Positions 16,314 to 25,824 of a stretch of 64,000 bases of DNA are shown here, piece by piece. Position numbers and translations under genes: made by a program. Each line of letters begins with the position of its first letter. Positions within the stretch are counted from its first letter, which is position 1. The notes under the pieces were generated by a model. It did not search any database and was not told the DNA's origin. It was given only the letters and a program-made list of their open reading frames with translations. This DNA is from UBA4744 sp963718995 (GTDB lineage: Bacteria > Actinomycetota > Acidimicrobiia > Spongiisociales > UBA4744): NCBI GenBank assembly GCA_963718995.1, contig CAVRAP010000019.1, positions 62,001-126,000 on the forward strand, in the 5' to 3' direction.

Positions 16314-17513
16314 ATGGCCGACGAATCGAAACAGGGGTTTGGAAGACAGACCTGGGCACTGACCGTGGCGATCGCCTTCGTGATGACCGGGGTGAGCCTG
16401 GTCGCCCCGATTCTCCCCCTGTACGCCCTCGAATTCGACGTCAGCTACACAGCCGCGGGTGCGCTGATCACCGGGTTCGCCATGGCGCGTTTGATGTTCA
16501 GTCTGCTGGGTGGTGTAGCCGGTGACCGGTTCGGCGCTCGCCGGATAGCCGTCGGGGGAGCCCTCCTGCTCACCGTTTCGAGCGTGACCGCGGCCCTCGC
16601 CCCTTCGTACGGCGTTTTGCTGGCGTCACGCTTCGTCGAGGGCATGGGATCGGCGATCCTCGCCACGACGGCCTCTCAATATCTGGTGCAGACGACACCG
16701 AAGGCGCGCCTGGGACGGACGATGGCCCTCTATCAGACCGGCCTGTTGATCGGGGTAGCGATCGGTCCCTTCATCGGCGGCCGGCTTGCCGAGGCGGGGG
16801 ACTTCCGAACCCCTTTCTGGGCGTATTCGGTGCTGGGTCTGGTGGTTGCGGTGCTGGTGGTCCTTTTCATCACCGACTTGCCCCCGTCGGGTAAGACCGT
16901 CGGTGAGTCGTTTCGCGCCACGGGCCAGATCCTCAAAATGCCGTCGTTCCGGGTCCTGCTGTTCGTGGCTTTCTCTCTGTTCGTGATGAGAGGGGGAGCG
17001 AGGATCACCCTCATTCCGCTGTTCGGCGCCGAGGTGGTTGGCCTGACTCCCGCGCAGATTGGCGACGTCTTGTCGCTGTCGGCAGTCACCAACCTGTTGA
17101 TCGTCAATCCGGGAGGTCAGTTGGTCGACCGGATAGGGCGCAAACCGGTGGCCGTCTGGGGTTTGATCCTCGCTGGTTTGACCACTGCCGCGTACGGTTT
17201 CTTCGATACCTATGGTTCTCTGCTGGCCGTTTCGGCGGTGTTCGGGCTCGCCTCGGGCCTGGCGTCGATCCCACCTCCGACCATGGTGGGAGATCTGGCT
17301 CCATCCGGGGCGGAAGGTTCGGCGGTCGGCCTCTATCGAACGTCTGGCGACCTGGGGTTCATCGTTGGGCCGCTGGTCATGGGCGCCGTTGCCGATGCCG
17401 GGGCCTTCTCGAGCGGATTCATTGTGAGCGGTGTTCTTCTGGGTGTTGCCGCGCTGGTCGTTTCGAGGATTCCCGAGACCCGCCAGGGGGCGGGTACCGT
17501 ACGTGGCAAATGA
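16314..17513 (+). CDS. Major facilitator superfamily transporter
   Basis: 399 residues, twelve predicted membrane helices. The loop 2-3 motif GGVAGDRFGARRIAVGG is the MFS motif A, repeated in weaker form in the second half (GGQLVDRIGRKPVAVWG). Position 7 nt after selD, and a 4-bp overlap with the next gene, put it in one operon with them. Drug or metabolite efflux is the usual role of this DHA-type subgroup. A role in selenium handling is possible only by neighbourhood. Confidence 0.87.
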   Translation: MADESKQGFGRQTWALTVAIAFVMTGVSLVAPILPLYALEFDVSYTAAGALITGFAMARLMFSLLGGVAGDRFGARRIAVGGALLLTVSSVTAALAPSYGVLLASRFVEGMGSAILATTASQYLVQTTPKARLGRTMALYQTGLLIGVAIGPFIGGRLAEAGDFRTPFWAYSVLGLVVAVLVVLFITDLPPSGKTVGESFRATGQILKMPSFRVLLFVAFSLFVMRGGARITLIPLFGAEVVGLTPAQIGDVLSLSAVTNLLIVNPGGQLVDRIGRKPVAVWGLILAGLTTAAYGFFDTYGSLLAVSAVFGLASGLASIPPPTMVGDLAPSGAEGSAVGLYRTSGDLGFIVGPLVMGAVADAGAFSSGFIVSGVLLGVAALVVSRIPETRQGAGTVRGK

Positions 17514-17935
17514 CCGACCGCGACCGTTTGGACAAGATCGCCGCCGCCCTGTCGATAGGTGTCGCCCCGCGTCACATATTCCTCTGCGCCCAGCAGTCGA
17601 CGCCTCGCTGCTCGACGGCCGTGCAAAGCGCTGAAGTCTGGACCTTCCTGAAGAACCGGCTCAAGGAGCTGGACCTCACGAGTCCTCCGCCACGGTGGAG
17701 GGGAGACTTTTCGATGGAAGCACCGGCGCCGGCGGTTGGGAACGGCATCGTACTGAGGAGCAAGGTGGACTGTTTTCGAGTCTGTGAACAGGGCCCCATC
17801 GCGGTCGTCTATCCGGACGGCGTGTGGTACCACTCGGTCGACGTCGATGTGATGGAACGCATCATCGAGGAGCACCTCATCGGTGGGGAACCGGTGGCCG
17901 AGTACGTATTTGCGACCGGCCAAATGGATTTCTGA
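17510..17935 (+). CDS. Thioredoxin-like (2Fe-2S) ferredoxin
   Basis: 141 residues. The central part has the ligands of the thioredoxin-fold ferredoxin family, Cys in I-F-L-C-A-Q-Q-S-T-P-R-C and Cys in V-D-C-F-R-V-C-E-Q-G-P, plus AVVYPDGVWYHSVDVDVMERIIEEHL, the family's conserved C-terminal stretch. An electron carrier role is likely. Its ATG overlaps the MFS stop codon (ATGA), so the two are translationally coupled, downstream of selD. Confidence 0.88.
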   Translation: MTDRDRLDKIAAALSIGVAPRHIFLCAQQSTPRCSTAVQSAEVWTFLKNRLKELDLTSPPPRWRGDFSMEAPAPAVGNGIVLRSKVDCFRVCEQGPIAVVYPDGVWYHSVDVDVMERIIEEHLIGGEPVAEYVFATGQMDF

Positions 17936-17950
17936 ATTGAGGAGATCGGC

Positions 17951-18883
17951 ATGAGCAAGTTCTGGAAGTGGACGCTCGGAGTAGCCGCCTTTTGGAGGCT
18001 CTTCGGCCCCGAGCTGGGACACCGGTACACCGCCAAGCAGGAGCACCCGCTCCGGGTGCCCGGCCGCACCGTGTTTGTCGGAGACCGGGAATTCTTTCTC
18101 CGGGAAACGGGCCCCGGCGACGGTCCGATCCTGATCCTGATTCATGGACTTGGGAACAACTCGCTGGAGAACTGGTACGAGTTGATCAAACGGCTTCAGC
18201 ATCGCTACCGGATCGTTTCCGTCGATATGCGCAATCACGGCAAGAGCGACAAACCGCGCGAACGCTTCGAGATAGGACGGATGGCCGACGAAGTGGCAGG
18301 CATGATGGACGCGGTCGGCATCGACCGGGCGGCGGTGGCCGGGTTCTCGATGGGTGGCATGATTGCCCAGGAACTGGCTCATCGTCATCCGCACCGGGTG
18401 TCACGAATGGTGCTGATGGGGACAACCTCCCATCACAGCGACAAGGTCAAAGTGGTGAGATGGTTCGGCTTCGTACTTGGTCGGGCTTTGGAGCGTCTGA
18501 CCGGCAAGTCGCTCTCCCTGTTCACCTACCGGTACATGATGCTGACGGGGGCGGTCCCCGCCCGGTACGACCGGTGGTATCGCGAAAAGACCCTGGATCG
18601 GGACGCCGACCTCTACTTCGAGGCAGCCTTTGCCGTTATCAACTTCGATAGCCGCGAGTGGGTGGGGCGACTGGACATCCCTGCATTGGTCATTATCTCG
18701 GTGAAGGATCAGCTCGTGCCCGTCTCGTGGCAGTACGACCTGGCCGGAAGGCTGAAGGACGCCGAAGTCGTCGAATTGGTCGACGGTGGCCACGAACATC
18801 CGTGGACGCACGCGGATCGGATTGCTGCGGCGATGGACCACTTCATCGGCGGACCAAACCTGCGGGTCGTCGAAGCGTCGTAG
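17951..18883 (+). CDS. Alpha/beta hydrolase
   Basis: 310 residues. The fold is shown by the oxyanion segment LIHGLGNNSLEN, the nucleophile elbow G-F-S-M-G-G (about residue 138), VKDQLVP with the acid Asp, and DGGHEHPW with the catalytic His. A hydrophobic N-terminal stretch (KFWKWTLGVAAFWRLFG) could anchor it to the membrane. Substrate unknown. Good ribosome site GAGGAGATCGGC just before the ATG; last gene of the selD-led run. Confidence 0.88.
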   Translation: MSKFWKWTLGVAAFWRLFGPELGHRYTAKQEHPLRVPGRTVFVGDREFFLRETGPGDGPILILIHGLGNNSLENWYELIKRLQHRYRIVSVDMRNHGKSDKPRERFEIGRMADEVAGMMDAVGIDRAAVAGFSMGGMIAQELAHRHPHRVSRMVLMGTTSHHSDKVKVVRWFGFVLGRALERLTGKSLSLFTYRYMMLTGAVPARYDRWYREKTLDRDADLYFEAAFAVINFDSREWVGRLDIPALVIISVKDQLVPVSWQYDLAGRLKDAEVVELVDGGHEHPWTHADRIAAAMDHFIGGPNLRVVEAS

Positions 18884-18888
18884 TCAGC

Positions 18889-18909
18889 GTCAGTTGTCAG
18901 TTGTCAGCC
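18889..18909. repeat. Heptamer repeat TCAGTTG
   Basis: Three to four imperfect tandem units (TCAGCG, TCAGTTG, TCAGTTG, TCAGCCG) right after a stop codon. Related as reverse complement to the array at 38595-38643. Confidence 0.55.
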
Positions 18910-18978
18910 GTCGAGCAGCAACTGGTAACTGATCACTGGTTCCCACGATGTTGGGGCATCCCCTGCCATCATGGGCTC

Positions 18979-19458
18979 ATGACCGCTCCACCGGCCATCC
19001 AGGACACGTATCCGGAGGATGTGGCGCACTGTTACGGATGCGGCCGCCTCAACGCGCACGGTTACCGGATCAAGACCCGGGCCCACGGGGAGGGAACCCT
19101 CACCGAGTTCGCTCCGGAGAGTTTCCATACGGCCATACCCGGGTACATGTACGGTGGGCTCATCGCCAGTCTCATCGACTGCCATTCCACCGGTTCGGCT
19201 GCCATCTTCTCCATGCAGGATGCCGGCGTTGAAGTCGGCAGTGCGCCTTCTCCGCGGTTTCTCACCGCGCACCTCGAAGTCGACTACCTGGAACCAACTC
19301 CGCTCGATCGGGTGACGCTGATCGGCAAAGCTGTCGAGGTCCGGGACCGCAAAGTCATTGTTGTTTCCGAATTCGTCGTCGGCGGCGAAGTTACGGCGCG
19401 TGGCTACGCCGTTCTGGTCAAGATGCCCGAGGGCATGATTGAGGCCCTTTCCGACTGA
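18979..19458 (+). CDS. PaaI-type hotdog thioesterase
   Basis: 159 residues from the ATG at 18979 (MTAPPAIQDTYPEDVAHCYGC). The hotdog segment is TAIPGYMYGGLIASLIDCHSTG, with the helix-leading Gly pair and a possible catalytic Asp in the L-I-D-C-H-S segment. LTAHLEVDYLEPTPLDRVTLIGKAVEVRDRKV is the second conserved beta stretch. Family members hydrolyse acyl-CoA thioesters. The N-terminal H-C-Y-G-C-G is a feature of one subgroup. Substrate not determined; the acyl-CoA dehydrogenase 600 bp downstream is a plausible partner. Confidence 0.85.
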   Translation: MTAPPAIQDTYPEDVAHCYGCGRLNAHGYRIKTRAHGEGTLTEFAPESFHTAIPGYMYGGLIASLIDCHSTGSAAIFSMQDAGVEVGSAPSPRFLTAHLEVDYLEPTPLDRVTLIGKAVEVRDRKVIVVSEFVVGGEVTARGYAVLVKMPEGMIEALSD

Positions 19459-19489
19459 CCGGGGCTGGTCGGTCCGCTACGGTCAGGGG

Positions 19490-20023
19490 ATGGACTTGCC
19501 TCCCGTGCTGCTCTCCCAGGACGAGATCGCTGATCGGGTCGGTCACCTCGCCGCCGAGATCGATGCGGCGTACGCAGGTGCGGAACAGTTGGTGCTGATC
19601 GGGGTACTCAAGGGTTCGTTCATCTTTCTCTCGGATCTGGCCAGAAAAATCACGATCCCCCACCGGGTCGAGTTCATTGCCGTTTCCAGCTACGGCGCCA
19701 AGGAGAGCGAAGCAGCCGATCCGGTGCGTCTCATCATGGATGTGCGCCATGCCATCGACGGCGAGCACGTCCTGATCGTCGAAGACATCGTCGATACCGG
19801 TCACACGCTGGCCTACCTGCGCCGGCTCTTTGAGGTGCGCAGCCCGGCTTCCCTCAAGATCTGCACGCTGTTGCACAAGCCGGACCGCACCGAACAAGAG
19901 ATTGCACTGGACTTCCTCGGCTTCACCATCCCGGATGTTTGGGTGGTCGGTTACGGCCTCGATTACGCCGAGCGTTACCGGACCCTGCCCTTCATCGGCC
20001 GGCTTCCACCCGAGATGCGTTGA
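19490..20023 (+). CDS. hpt: Hypoxanthine phosphoribosyltransferase
   Basis: 177 residues. It salvages hypoxanthine/guanine with PRPP. The PRPP loop V-L-I-V-E-D-I-V-D-T-G-H-T-L is near residue 90, VLKGSFIFLSDL is the pyrophosphate-binding loop, and DVWVVGYGLDYAERYRTLPFIG is the C-terminal base-binding region. The ATG at 19490 follows a TACGGT box (19478-19483) at 6 nt, so it is likely leaderless. In many actinobacteria hpt lies beside tilS and ftsH, which is not the case here. Confidence 0.93.
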   Translation: MDLPPVLLSQDEIADRVGHLAAEIDAAYAGAEQLVLIGVLKGSFIFLSDLARKITIPHRVEFIAVSSYGAKESEAADPVRLIMDVRHAIDGEHVLIVEDIVDTGHTLAYLRRLFEVRSPASLKICTLLHKPDRTEQEIALDFLGFTIPDVWVVGYGLDYAERYRTLPFIGRLPPEMR

Positions 20024-20079
20024 CCCGGCGGAACCGCCGTCTCAATGGGTTCCCCGGCCCGATCAGCTCTCCATCCTTC

Positions 20080-20085
20080 TATCCT
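20080..20085 (+). promoter_or_regulatory. Putative -10 box (TATCCT), leaderless
   Basis: 8 nt before the ATG at 20094, with no ribosome site in between. Confidence 0.45.
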
Positions 20086-20093
20086 GTTGGGAC

Positions 20094-21884
20094 ATGAGCA
20101 CGTATAGCGCCCCCCTTCGCGACATCGCCTTCACGCTCGAACATCTGGCCGGCCTGCCTGAACTCGCCACCTGGGAGCAGTTCTCGCATGCCGATCCCGC
20201 GACGCTTTTCGGAGCGCTCGACGAAGCGGGCCGGTTTGTGTCCGAGGTCATCGCTCCTACCAACGTCGCCGGTGACCAGACGGGCAGCACCCTCAACGAA
20301 GACGGCACCGTGACAACCGCGCCCGGGTTCAAGGAGGCCTACGCCAGTTTTGTTGAGTCCGGTTGGGGCACGCTCCCGTTCCCCAGCGCCTTCGGCGGAC
20401 AGGATCTGCCGTGGGTAGTGGGGATCGCGATCGTGGAGATGATCAAGTCGGCCAACATGGCCTGGTCGCTCTGTCCGATGCTCACCCAGAGTGCGATCGA
20501 CGCCTTGATCCATCACGGGAGCCCGGACCAACAAGCGACGTATCTCGAGAAGCTGGTCACCGGAGCGTGGACCGGGACGATGCTGTTGACCGAGCCGGAG
20601 GCCGGATCAGACGTGGGAGCGTTGCGGGCCAAAGCGGTGCCGGCCGGGGACGGCACGTGGCGGATCACCGGGTCGAAGATCTTCATCACCTGGGGGGAAC
20701 ACGACGTTGCCGAGAACATCATCCACATGGTTCTCGCTCGGACGCCGGGGGCACCGCCGGGAACTCGTGGGATTTCCCTCTTCATCGTCCCCAAATACCT
20801 CGTCAACCCCGATGGAAGCCTGGGGGAGCGCAACGACATCAAAGCTGTTTCCCTCGAACATAAGATCGGGATTCATGGCAGCCCGACCTGCGTCATGGCG
20901 ATGGGCGACGAAGGCGAAGGGGCCGTTGGATACCTGATCGGCGAAGAGCACCGTGGCATGGCCTACATGTTCACGATGATGAACAACGCCCGTCTCTCCG
21001 TTGGTGTCGAAGGACTGTCGCTTTCTGAGCGTGCCTATCAGCAGGCGCTCGAGTTTGCCCAGGTCCGCCGGCAAGGGCGAGCGATCGGTGTCGCCAAGAC
21101 GGAGAGTTCGTTGATCATCGAACACCCGGATATTCGCCGCATGCTCATGACGATGAGGGCAAACATCGAAGCGATGCGGGGGATGCTCTATCTGACCGCA
21201 GCTTCGATCGACCGGTCGCGGCATCATCCCATCGAAGCAGAACAGCGGCGGCACGCCGAGTTGCTGGCCCTGCTGACTCCGGTCGCCAAAGCCTGGCCGA
21301 CTGATCGAGGGGTCGAGATGACCTCCCTCGGTATCCAGATTCACGGCGGCATGGGTTACGTCGAAGAAACGGGAGCCGCCCAGCACTGGCGTGACTCACG
21401 CATCGCTCCGATCTACGAAGGAACCAACGGAATTCAGGCCATCGACCTGGTTCTCCGGAAGATATCCCTGCACAAAGGTGAGGTCGCCCGCGGCTTCTTC
21501 GCAGACATGGAGGCGCTCGATGCCCAGCTCGAGGGAGCGGGCGATCGCTTCTCGTTGATCCGGGCCGGCCTCACGGAAGGACTCGTCGCTCTCCGCGGTG
21601 CAACCGAATGGCTTCTGGTTTGTGAGGACCCGAACGATGCCCTCGCCGGAGCGACTCCCTACCTGGAGCTGTTCGGGACCGTGACCGGCGGCTGGCTGCT
21701 GGCGAAGGGGGCTCTCGCCGCCGCCCGGAAGCTCGAAGAAGCCGACGATCCATTTCTGCGGGCCAAGATCGCCACGGCGCATTTCTACTGCACCCAGATG
21801 CTGCCCCGTGCAACCGCCCTCGCACCGTCCGTCATGGCCGGCGCAGGCGACCTGTATGAGATCGAGGCGATGCCCGGCGCCTAG
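20094..21884 (+). CDS. Acyl-CoA dehydrogenase, DmdC-like long form
   Basis: 596 residues, longer than fatty acyl-CoA dehydrogenases (about 380) and matching the subfamily that includes 3-methylmercaptopropionyl-CoA dehydrogenase DmdC. FAD and substrate motifs are MLLTEPEAGSDVGALRA and ITGSKIFITWGEHD. The catalytic base region is RIAPIYEGTNGIQAIDL (Glu in Y-E-G-T). A roughly 120-residue extra C-terminal domain follows. A role in DMSP breakdown cannot be claimed from sequence alone, as beta-oxidation variants share this form. Start chosen at 20094 (MSTYSAPLRD). Confidence 0.9.
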   Translation: MSTYSAPLRDIAFTLEHLAGLPELATWEQFSHADPATLFGALDEAGRFVSEVIAPTNVAGDQTGSTLNEDGTVTTAPGFKEAYASFVESGWGTLPFPSAFGGQDLPWVVGIAIVEMIKSANMAWSLCPMLTQSAIDALIHHGSPDQQATYLEKLVTGAWTGTMLLTEPEAGSDVGALRAKAVPAGDGTWRITGSKIFITWGEHDVAENIIHMVLARTPGAPPGTRGISLFIVPKYLVNPDGSLGERNDIKAVSLEHKIGIHGSPTCVMAMGDEGEGAVGYLIGEEHRGMAYMFTMMNNARLSVGVEGLSLSERAYQQALEFAQVRRQGRAIGVAKTESSLIIEHPDIRRMLMTMRANIEAMRGMLYLTAASIDRSRHHPIEAEQRRHAELLALLTPVAKAWPTDRGVEMTSLGIQIHGGMGYVEETGAAQHWRDSRIAPIYEGTNGIQAIDLVLRKISLHKGEVARGFFADMEALDAQLEGAGDRFSLIRAGLTEGLVALRGATEWLLVCEDPNDALAGATPYLELFGTVTGGWLLAKGALAAARKLEEADDPFLRAKIATAHFYCTQMLPRATALAPSVMAGAGDLYEIEAMPGA

Positions 21885-21985
21885 GGCGCTCCGCGGGTCC
21901 TTTCCTTCCGGTGGCGCACCGGGGCAGGCATACCCGTGTTTCATGGAAGCTGCCAGGCCCTTCGTGGAGCGTGGCGCAACCGGCT

Positions 21986-23236
21986 CTAGGTCCTGGCCGC
22001 GATGTTGTCCGCAATGAAACGGGCGTCCTCGTCGATGCCGTGGAGGATTCCTGATTTGCGTGTGTGCAGCCACGGAAAACCGAGGAAGTACAGCCCGGGA
22101 ACGGGGGAGACCCCTCTCTGGTGTATGGGCCGTCCGTTGTCGTCCGTTACGCCGGCACGGATCCAACCGAAGTCGGCTGTGAATCCGGTGCACCAGATGA
22201 CCGACCCGACACCGGCTTCCCTGAGGTCAAGTTCCGTGATCCCCGACTCAGCGACTTCCGGGCCGGCGGGCTCATCGTTGGGATCATCCTCGATCGGCTC
22301 CACGCTGACGCCGTTGGCGACGATCCAATCCTCGATCGTTCTGGTGAACTCGGCCGAGCGCTCGTCGGCGAAGGCAATGTGCTCCGCCAGGGAGTCGTCC
22401 GTTGTCAGGACGCCGTCTTCCACGTCGCTGAGACGGCCCATCAGCTGCACTCCGTCCCGGGCCATCGACTGCAGGCTGAGGGTGCTCCCGAGCCGCCCGA
22501 CTCCGGACACCTGCGGCTGTGCGGCGAACTGCATCGCGGGATCCGGAAGCTCTTCGATTGCAGCATCCCAGAACCCGATGTCTTCGCCCCATGCCACGAT
22601 GTCCCGTTGTCGATACCTCCGGCGGAACCGTCCCACCTTGCTGGTGCAGAGGTAGACGTCCCGGCCGGCGTGGACCAGGTCTTCGGCTATCTGACATCCC
22701 GACTGCCCTGCGCCGATCACAACGACCGCTCCAGGCGGCAGATTCTCCGGTGACCGATAGTCGGAGGCGTGGAGTTGGAGGAGCGACTCGGGGAACCGCT
22801 CCCGAATCCCCGGGATCTTGGGTGCCTGCATCATCCCGGAGGCGACGACGATATTCGTAGCGGCGACGGTGTCGACCGTGCCCGCCGCGTCTTCGTAGGT
22901 GACATGGAAACCGTCGCCGGTGGCGTTGACGGCGGTCACCGTGACTCCCGCCTTCAACGGAAGCTCGAACTTGTCGACGTAGTGCTCGAAGTAGCCGATG
23001 AGTTCGTCGCGGTGATAGAAGCCGTCGGGTTTGTCACCTTCGTACGGGTCGCCGGGAAGCCCATTCGCCCAGTTCGGCGTGTTGACCGCAAACGAATCCC
23101 AGCGTTGACTCCGCCAGGTCTCACCGACCCGACCGCGCTCGAAGATGACGAACTTCCTGCCGGCTGCTCGCAGGTAGTAACCGATGCCCAGACCGGCTTG
23201 TCCGCCGCCGATGACGACAACATCGAAATGGTTCAA
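21986..23236 (-). CDS. Flavin-dependent monooxygenase (FMO-like) FAD/NAD(P)-binding oxidoreductase
   Basis: 416 residues. The FAD Rossmann motif V-V-V-I-G-G-G-Q-A-G-L-G is at the N-terminus and the NADPH motif V-V-V-I-G-A-G-Q-S-G-C-Q near residue 175, with FERGRVGETWRSQRWDSF between, as in CzcO/FMO-type enzymes. The frame runs to 23395, but a GGAGG on the minus strand is exactly 8 nt before a TTG at 23236, giving LNHFDVVVIGGG. That is a normal start, so the first 53 residues of the longer frame are rejected. Substrate unknown. Confidence 0.88.
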   Translation of the reverse strand: MNHFDVVVIGGGQAGLGIGYYLRAAGRKFVIFERGRVGETWRSQRWDSFAVNTPNWANGLPGDPYEGDKPDGFYHRDELIGYFEHYVDKFELPLKAGVTVTAVNATGDGFHVTYEDAAGTVDTVAATNIVVASGMMQAPKIPGIRERFPESLLQLHASDYRSPENLPPGAVVVIGAGQSGCQIAEDLVHAGRDVYLCTSKVGRFRRRYRQRDIVAWGEDIGFWDAAIEELPDPAMQFAAQPQVSGVGRLGSTLSLQSMARDGVQLMGRLSDVEDGVLTTDDSLAEHIAFADERSAEFTRTIEDWIVANGVSVEPIEDDPNDEPAGPEVAESGITELDLREAGVGSVIWCTGFTADFGWIRAGVTDDNGRPIHQRGVSPVPGLYFLGFPWLHTRKSGILHGIDEDARFIADNIAART

Positions 23237-23391
23237 ACGGGTTGCCTCCAGTGCAACGAGAACGATTCGCTTGAAGCTAGCGATCGGAGCCCACTCGTGA
23301 CGGGCGCAACCTGCAGGGATCTCCAGGCGGTGAAGGCTCGCGGGGGTTCGGGAGGCGTCCGGCACCAGCCGGACAGATCCGCCGGGCGGTC

Positions 23392-24222
23392 TCAACCCGT
23401 TGAGACGAGCGCTACCGCCCCGAGGGCCAGCGCCAGGCCGGTGATTCGGCGCGGCGTGAGCGTTTCGTGGAAGACGAGTCTGGCGAGCAGCACCGTCGCG
23501 GCCGGGAACATCGCCGCAACCACCGTTGCCACGGCGAGCGATTCGAGCCCGGCGGCGATGACGAAGAACCCGTTCCCAACGGCCGTCAGCGACCCGGCCG
23601 CGATTCCCGGTTTCATGGCATCGCGAGGGAGTACGAGGCTCTTGCCGAGCCAGAGACCCACGACGGCGATCAAGATCCCTCCCGCGATCCGCGCCGGAAA
23701 CAGTGCCCAGATGCTCGAACCCTCGGAGGTGAAGCTGAGGAATATCAGCTGAGCTCCAAAGCCGAGCCCGGAGATCAGCCCAAAACGAAGCCCGTCACGA
23801 TCGCCGGCGAGAACCTGTCTGCCCCCACCGCTCACCAACCAGATCGCCGCGATCCCGGTGACGATTCCGGCGACGACCAGCCCCGTGGGGGTTTCTCCGA
23901 AGAGGACGCTCCACACAACCGGCCACGTGGCGGAACCCACCGCAGCGATAGGCGAGACCACTGCGATGTCGCTGCGCGTGAATCCGGTGTAGAGGCCCAT
24001 CACGCCGATCGCGCCGCCGACGCCGGCCAGTGATCCCCAGAGGATGAGTTCCCCGCTGAGACTGCCGTCGAGGAAAGGCGCAATGGCCAGCACGGTGATG
24101 GCCCCGGCCACGTGATTCCACGTACCAACAGCCCACGTGTCGGCCCGCCGACTCGCCAACCCGCCGAGGAAGTCTCCGGTACCCGCAAATGTGGCGGCCA
24201 GAGCCGCAAGAACTACACCCAT
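23392..24222 (-). CDS. EamA/DMT family transporter
   Basis: 276 residues with about ten hydrophobic segments in two EamA repeats, the second preceded by GLRFGLISGLGFGAQLIFL. VFHETLTPRRITGLALALGAVAL is the characteristic last helix pair. Substrate unknown. A TAGCGT box on the minus strand (24229-24234) is 6 nt from the ATG, so it is probably leaderless. Lies upstream of the FMO-like gene on the same strand with a 156-bp gap. Confidence 0.85.
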   Translation of the reverse strand: MGVVLAALAATFAGTGDFLGGLASRRADTWAVGTWNHVAGAITVLAIAPFLDGSLSGELILWGSLAGVGGAIGVMGLYTGFTRSDIAVVSPIAAVGSATWPVVWSVLFGETPTGLVVAGIVTGIAAIWLVSGGGRQVLAGDRDGLRFGLISGLGFGAQLIFLSFTSEGSSIWALFPARIAGGILIAVVGLWLGKSLVLPRDAMKPGIAAGSLTAVGNGFFVIAAGLESLAVATVVAAMFPAATVLLARLVFHETLTPRRITGLALALGAVALVSTG

Positions 24223-24359
24223 CGGGCCACGCTACCGGGAACGACGAGTGGTGTCTCCCACTCGAAACCTATGCACCCATACATCTCATGAGGTTTGGTC
24301 CCGCCGCAATCGCCTCGGACGGACGGCAAACCCACCTTGTCCGGGCGAACCAGGGCTTC

Positions 24360-24822
24360 CTACTGCTCCGCTGCTTGCTTGAGCCGAGCGAGGCCTTTCT
24401 CGAAGTCGGGGCCGATCATCTTGTCCATGCTCTTGAAGATGCCCATCACCCTGGTCATGAGGGTCATCGGACCGGTCATCGTCCACGTCACGCGGGTCGC
24501 CTGGCCCTCGGGGGCCAGGTCGAACATCGTCGTGCTGCTGGACTTGAACGGTTTCAGGAAGTTCGAGCGCGATCGTCACCCGGGAGGGCTCGACTGCGTC
24601 GGTTATCTCCATGCGTCCCTCGCCGGCCTTGCGATTCCCCGACCAGACGTAGGTTGACCCCGGACCCGAGTCCGGCCCCGAGTAGGTCCGCTGCATGTCC
24701 GGGTCGAGACCCTCCCACGGGGACCAGGCGATCCATCGGTGAAAGTCGTTGATCCGCCCGTAGATGGACTCGGCCGGAGCTTGAATGGTCGTTGCGCGGA
24801 TAACGGTGTAGGTGTTGGGCAT
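24360..24822 (-). CDS. SRPBCC (polyketide cyclase/START-like) family protein, frameshifted
   Basis: Begins MPNTYTVIRATTIQAPAESI and reads through a SRPBCC domain (HRWIAWSPWEGLDPDMQRTYSG, VWSGNRKAGEGRMEI). After A-L-E the long open frame becomes Asp/Arg-rich nonsense. Dropping one base near 24561 restores FLKPFKSSSTTMFDLAPEG and then a normal ending (DKMIGPDFEKGLARLKQAAEQ) with a stop at 24360-24362. That gives about 153 residues, the family's usual size. The domain binds small hydrophobic ligands; function unknown. Confidence 0.8.
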
Positions 24823-24981
24823 TGATCGAGATTACACGACCGCGACCGGCGGAGTCGGGGAAGTGGAGTAGGTGGGCAAACCGCCGATAGAGTGGGCCGG
24901 TGGCGCACCGATGAGCAGGGTTGGCCAAATCTCCGCTTCCAGGCGGAGGGTCCTGGACCAACCCGGAGAAGAGAGAGCAGG

Positions 24982-25289
24982 ATGGACCGCAAAGAGATCG
25001 TGCGCCAATACCGCGAGACTCCTCGCCCCGCCGGTATCTACCGCGTGGCTCACCGACCGACCGGGCGAACCCTGCTGGGATCCAGCGTCGACGCACCGGC
25101 CATGCTCAACCGGATTCGAACGCAGCTGGGCATGCAGCGTATCCGACGGGAGAGGCCGCGTTTGCGTTCGAGGTACTCGATCGGCTCGCGCCGCCGGACG
25201 ATCCGAGCCGGGACATGAGCGAAGACCTCGAGACCCTCCACGATCTCTGGCGGGAGAAGCTCCAGGTCGAAACGGGCCCCACCTACTGA
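24982..25289 (+). pseudogene. GIY-YIG nuclease-like small protein, broken in the middle
   Basis: The first frame (24982-25218) reads MDRKEIVRQYRETPRPAGIY...GSSVDAPAMLNRIRTQLGM, the start of small GIY-YIG proteins. The homologous C-terminal part (AFEVLDRLAPPDDPSRDMSE..DLWREKLQ) is in another frame ending at 25289. The linking region is shorter than expected for the family by my recollection (roughly nine residues). A real out-of-frame deletion near 25130 is therefore more likely than a one-base error. Confidence 0.6.
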
Positions 25290-25447
25290 AGGCGCTCGGG
25301 GCGCCCTTTCGTGACCGGATGGAGCATGCGCCTGATCGGTTGGGTCCGGAGCAGGCCGGAGCCTCGATGTTCCCGGTTGGTAGTGTCCACTCCGGTTTCA
25401 GTTTCGATACGAGCTAGCGGCGCGTGGTGCGCTCGAGGAGATGGATT

Positions 25448-25738
25448 GTGTATGGATTGATCGGAAAGATCGTGACGGTTGGCGGCAAACGGGCTGAGCT
25501 CGCGTCCATGTTGAGCGGTATGGATGCCATGCCGGGTTGCTCGAGCTACATCGTTGCCGCCGATGCTGCCGATCCTGACGCCCTCTGGGTGACTGAGGTC
25601 TGGGACAGTCAGGAGGCGCATGCCGCTTCCTTGGAACTGCCCGTCGTTCAGGCCGCGATCGCTCGAGGCCGCCACCTCATCATCGACTTTGCGAGCCAGG
25701 TGGAAACCGAACCGTTGGGCGGTATCGGCCTCGCCTGA
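25448..25738 (+). CDS. Antibiotic biosynthesis monooxygenase (ABM) domain protein
   Basis: 96 residues, a single dimeric alpha-beta barrel ABM domain (YGLIGKIVTVGGKRAELASML...WVTEVWDSQEAHAASLELP). Start: AGGAG at 25436-25440 lies 7 nt before a GTG at 25448, preferred to the upstream in-frame codon at 25424. Family members act as cofactor-free monooxygenases or heme-degrading enzymes, but many have no known role. The conserved Trp-Ser-x-x-A pattern is present as W-D-S-Q-E-A-H. Confidence 0.85.
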   Translation: MYGLIGKIVTVGGKRAELASMLSGMDAMPGCSSYIVAADAADPDALWVTEVWDSQEAHAASLELPVVQAAIARGRHLIIDFASQVETEPLGGIGLA

Positions 25739-25824
25739 CCGGTCGCGGTGCTCCCGGCGCGCTTAGCCCGAGCACGAGCTGCCCCACATTGGGTAAGTTG
25801 GGACGGATGATCGAGAGGAAACCG

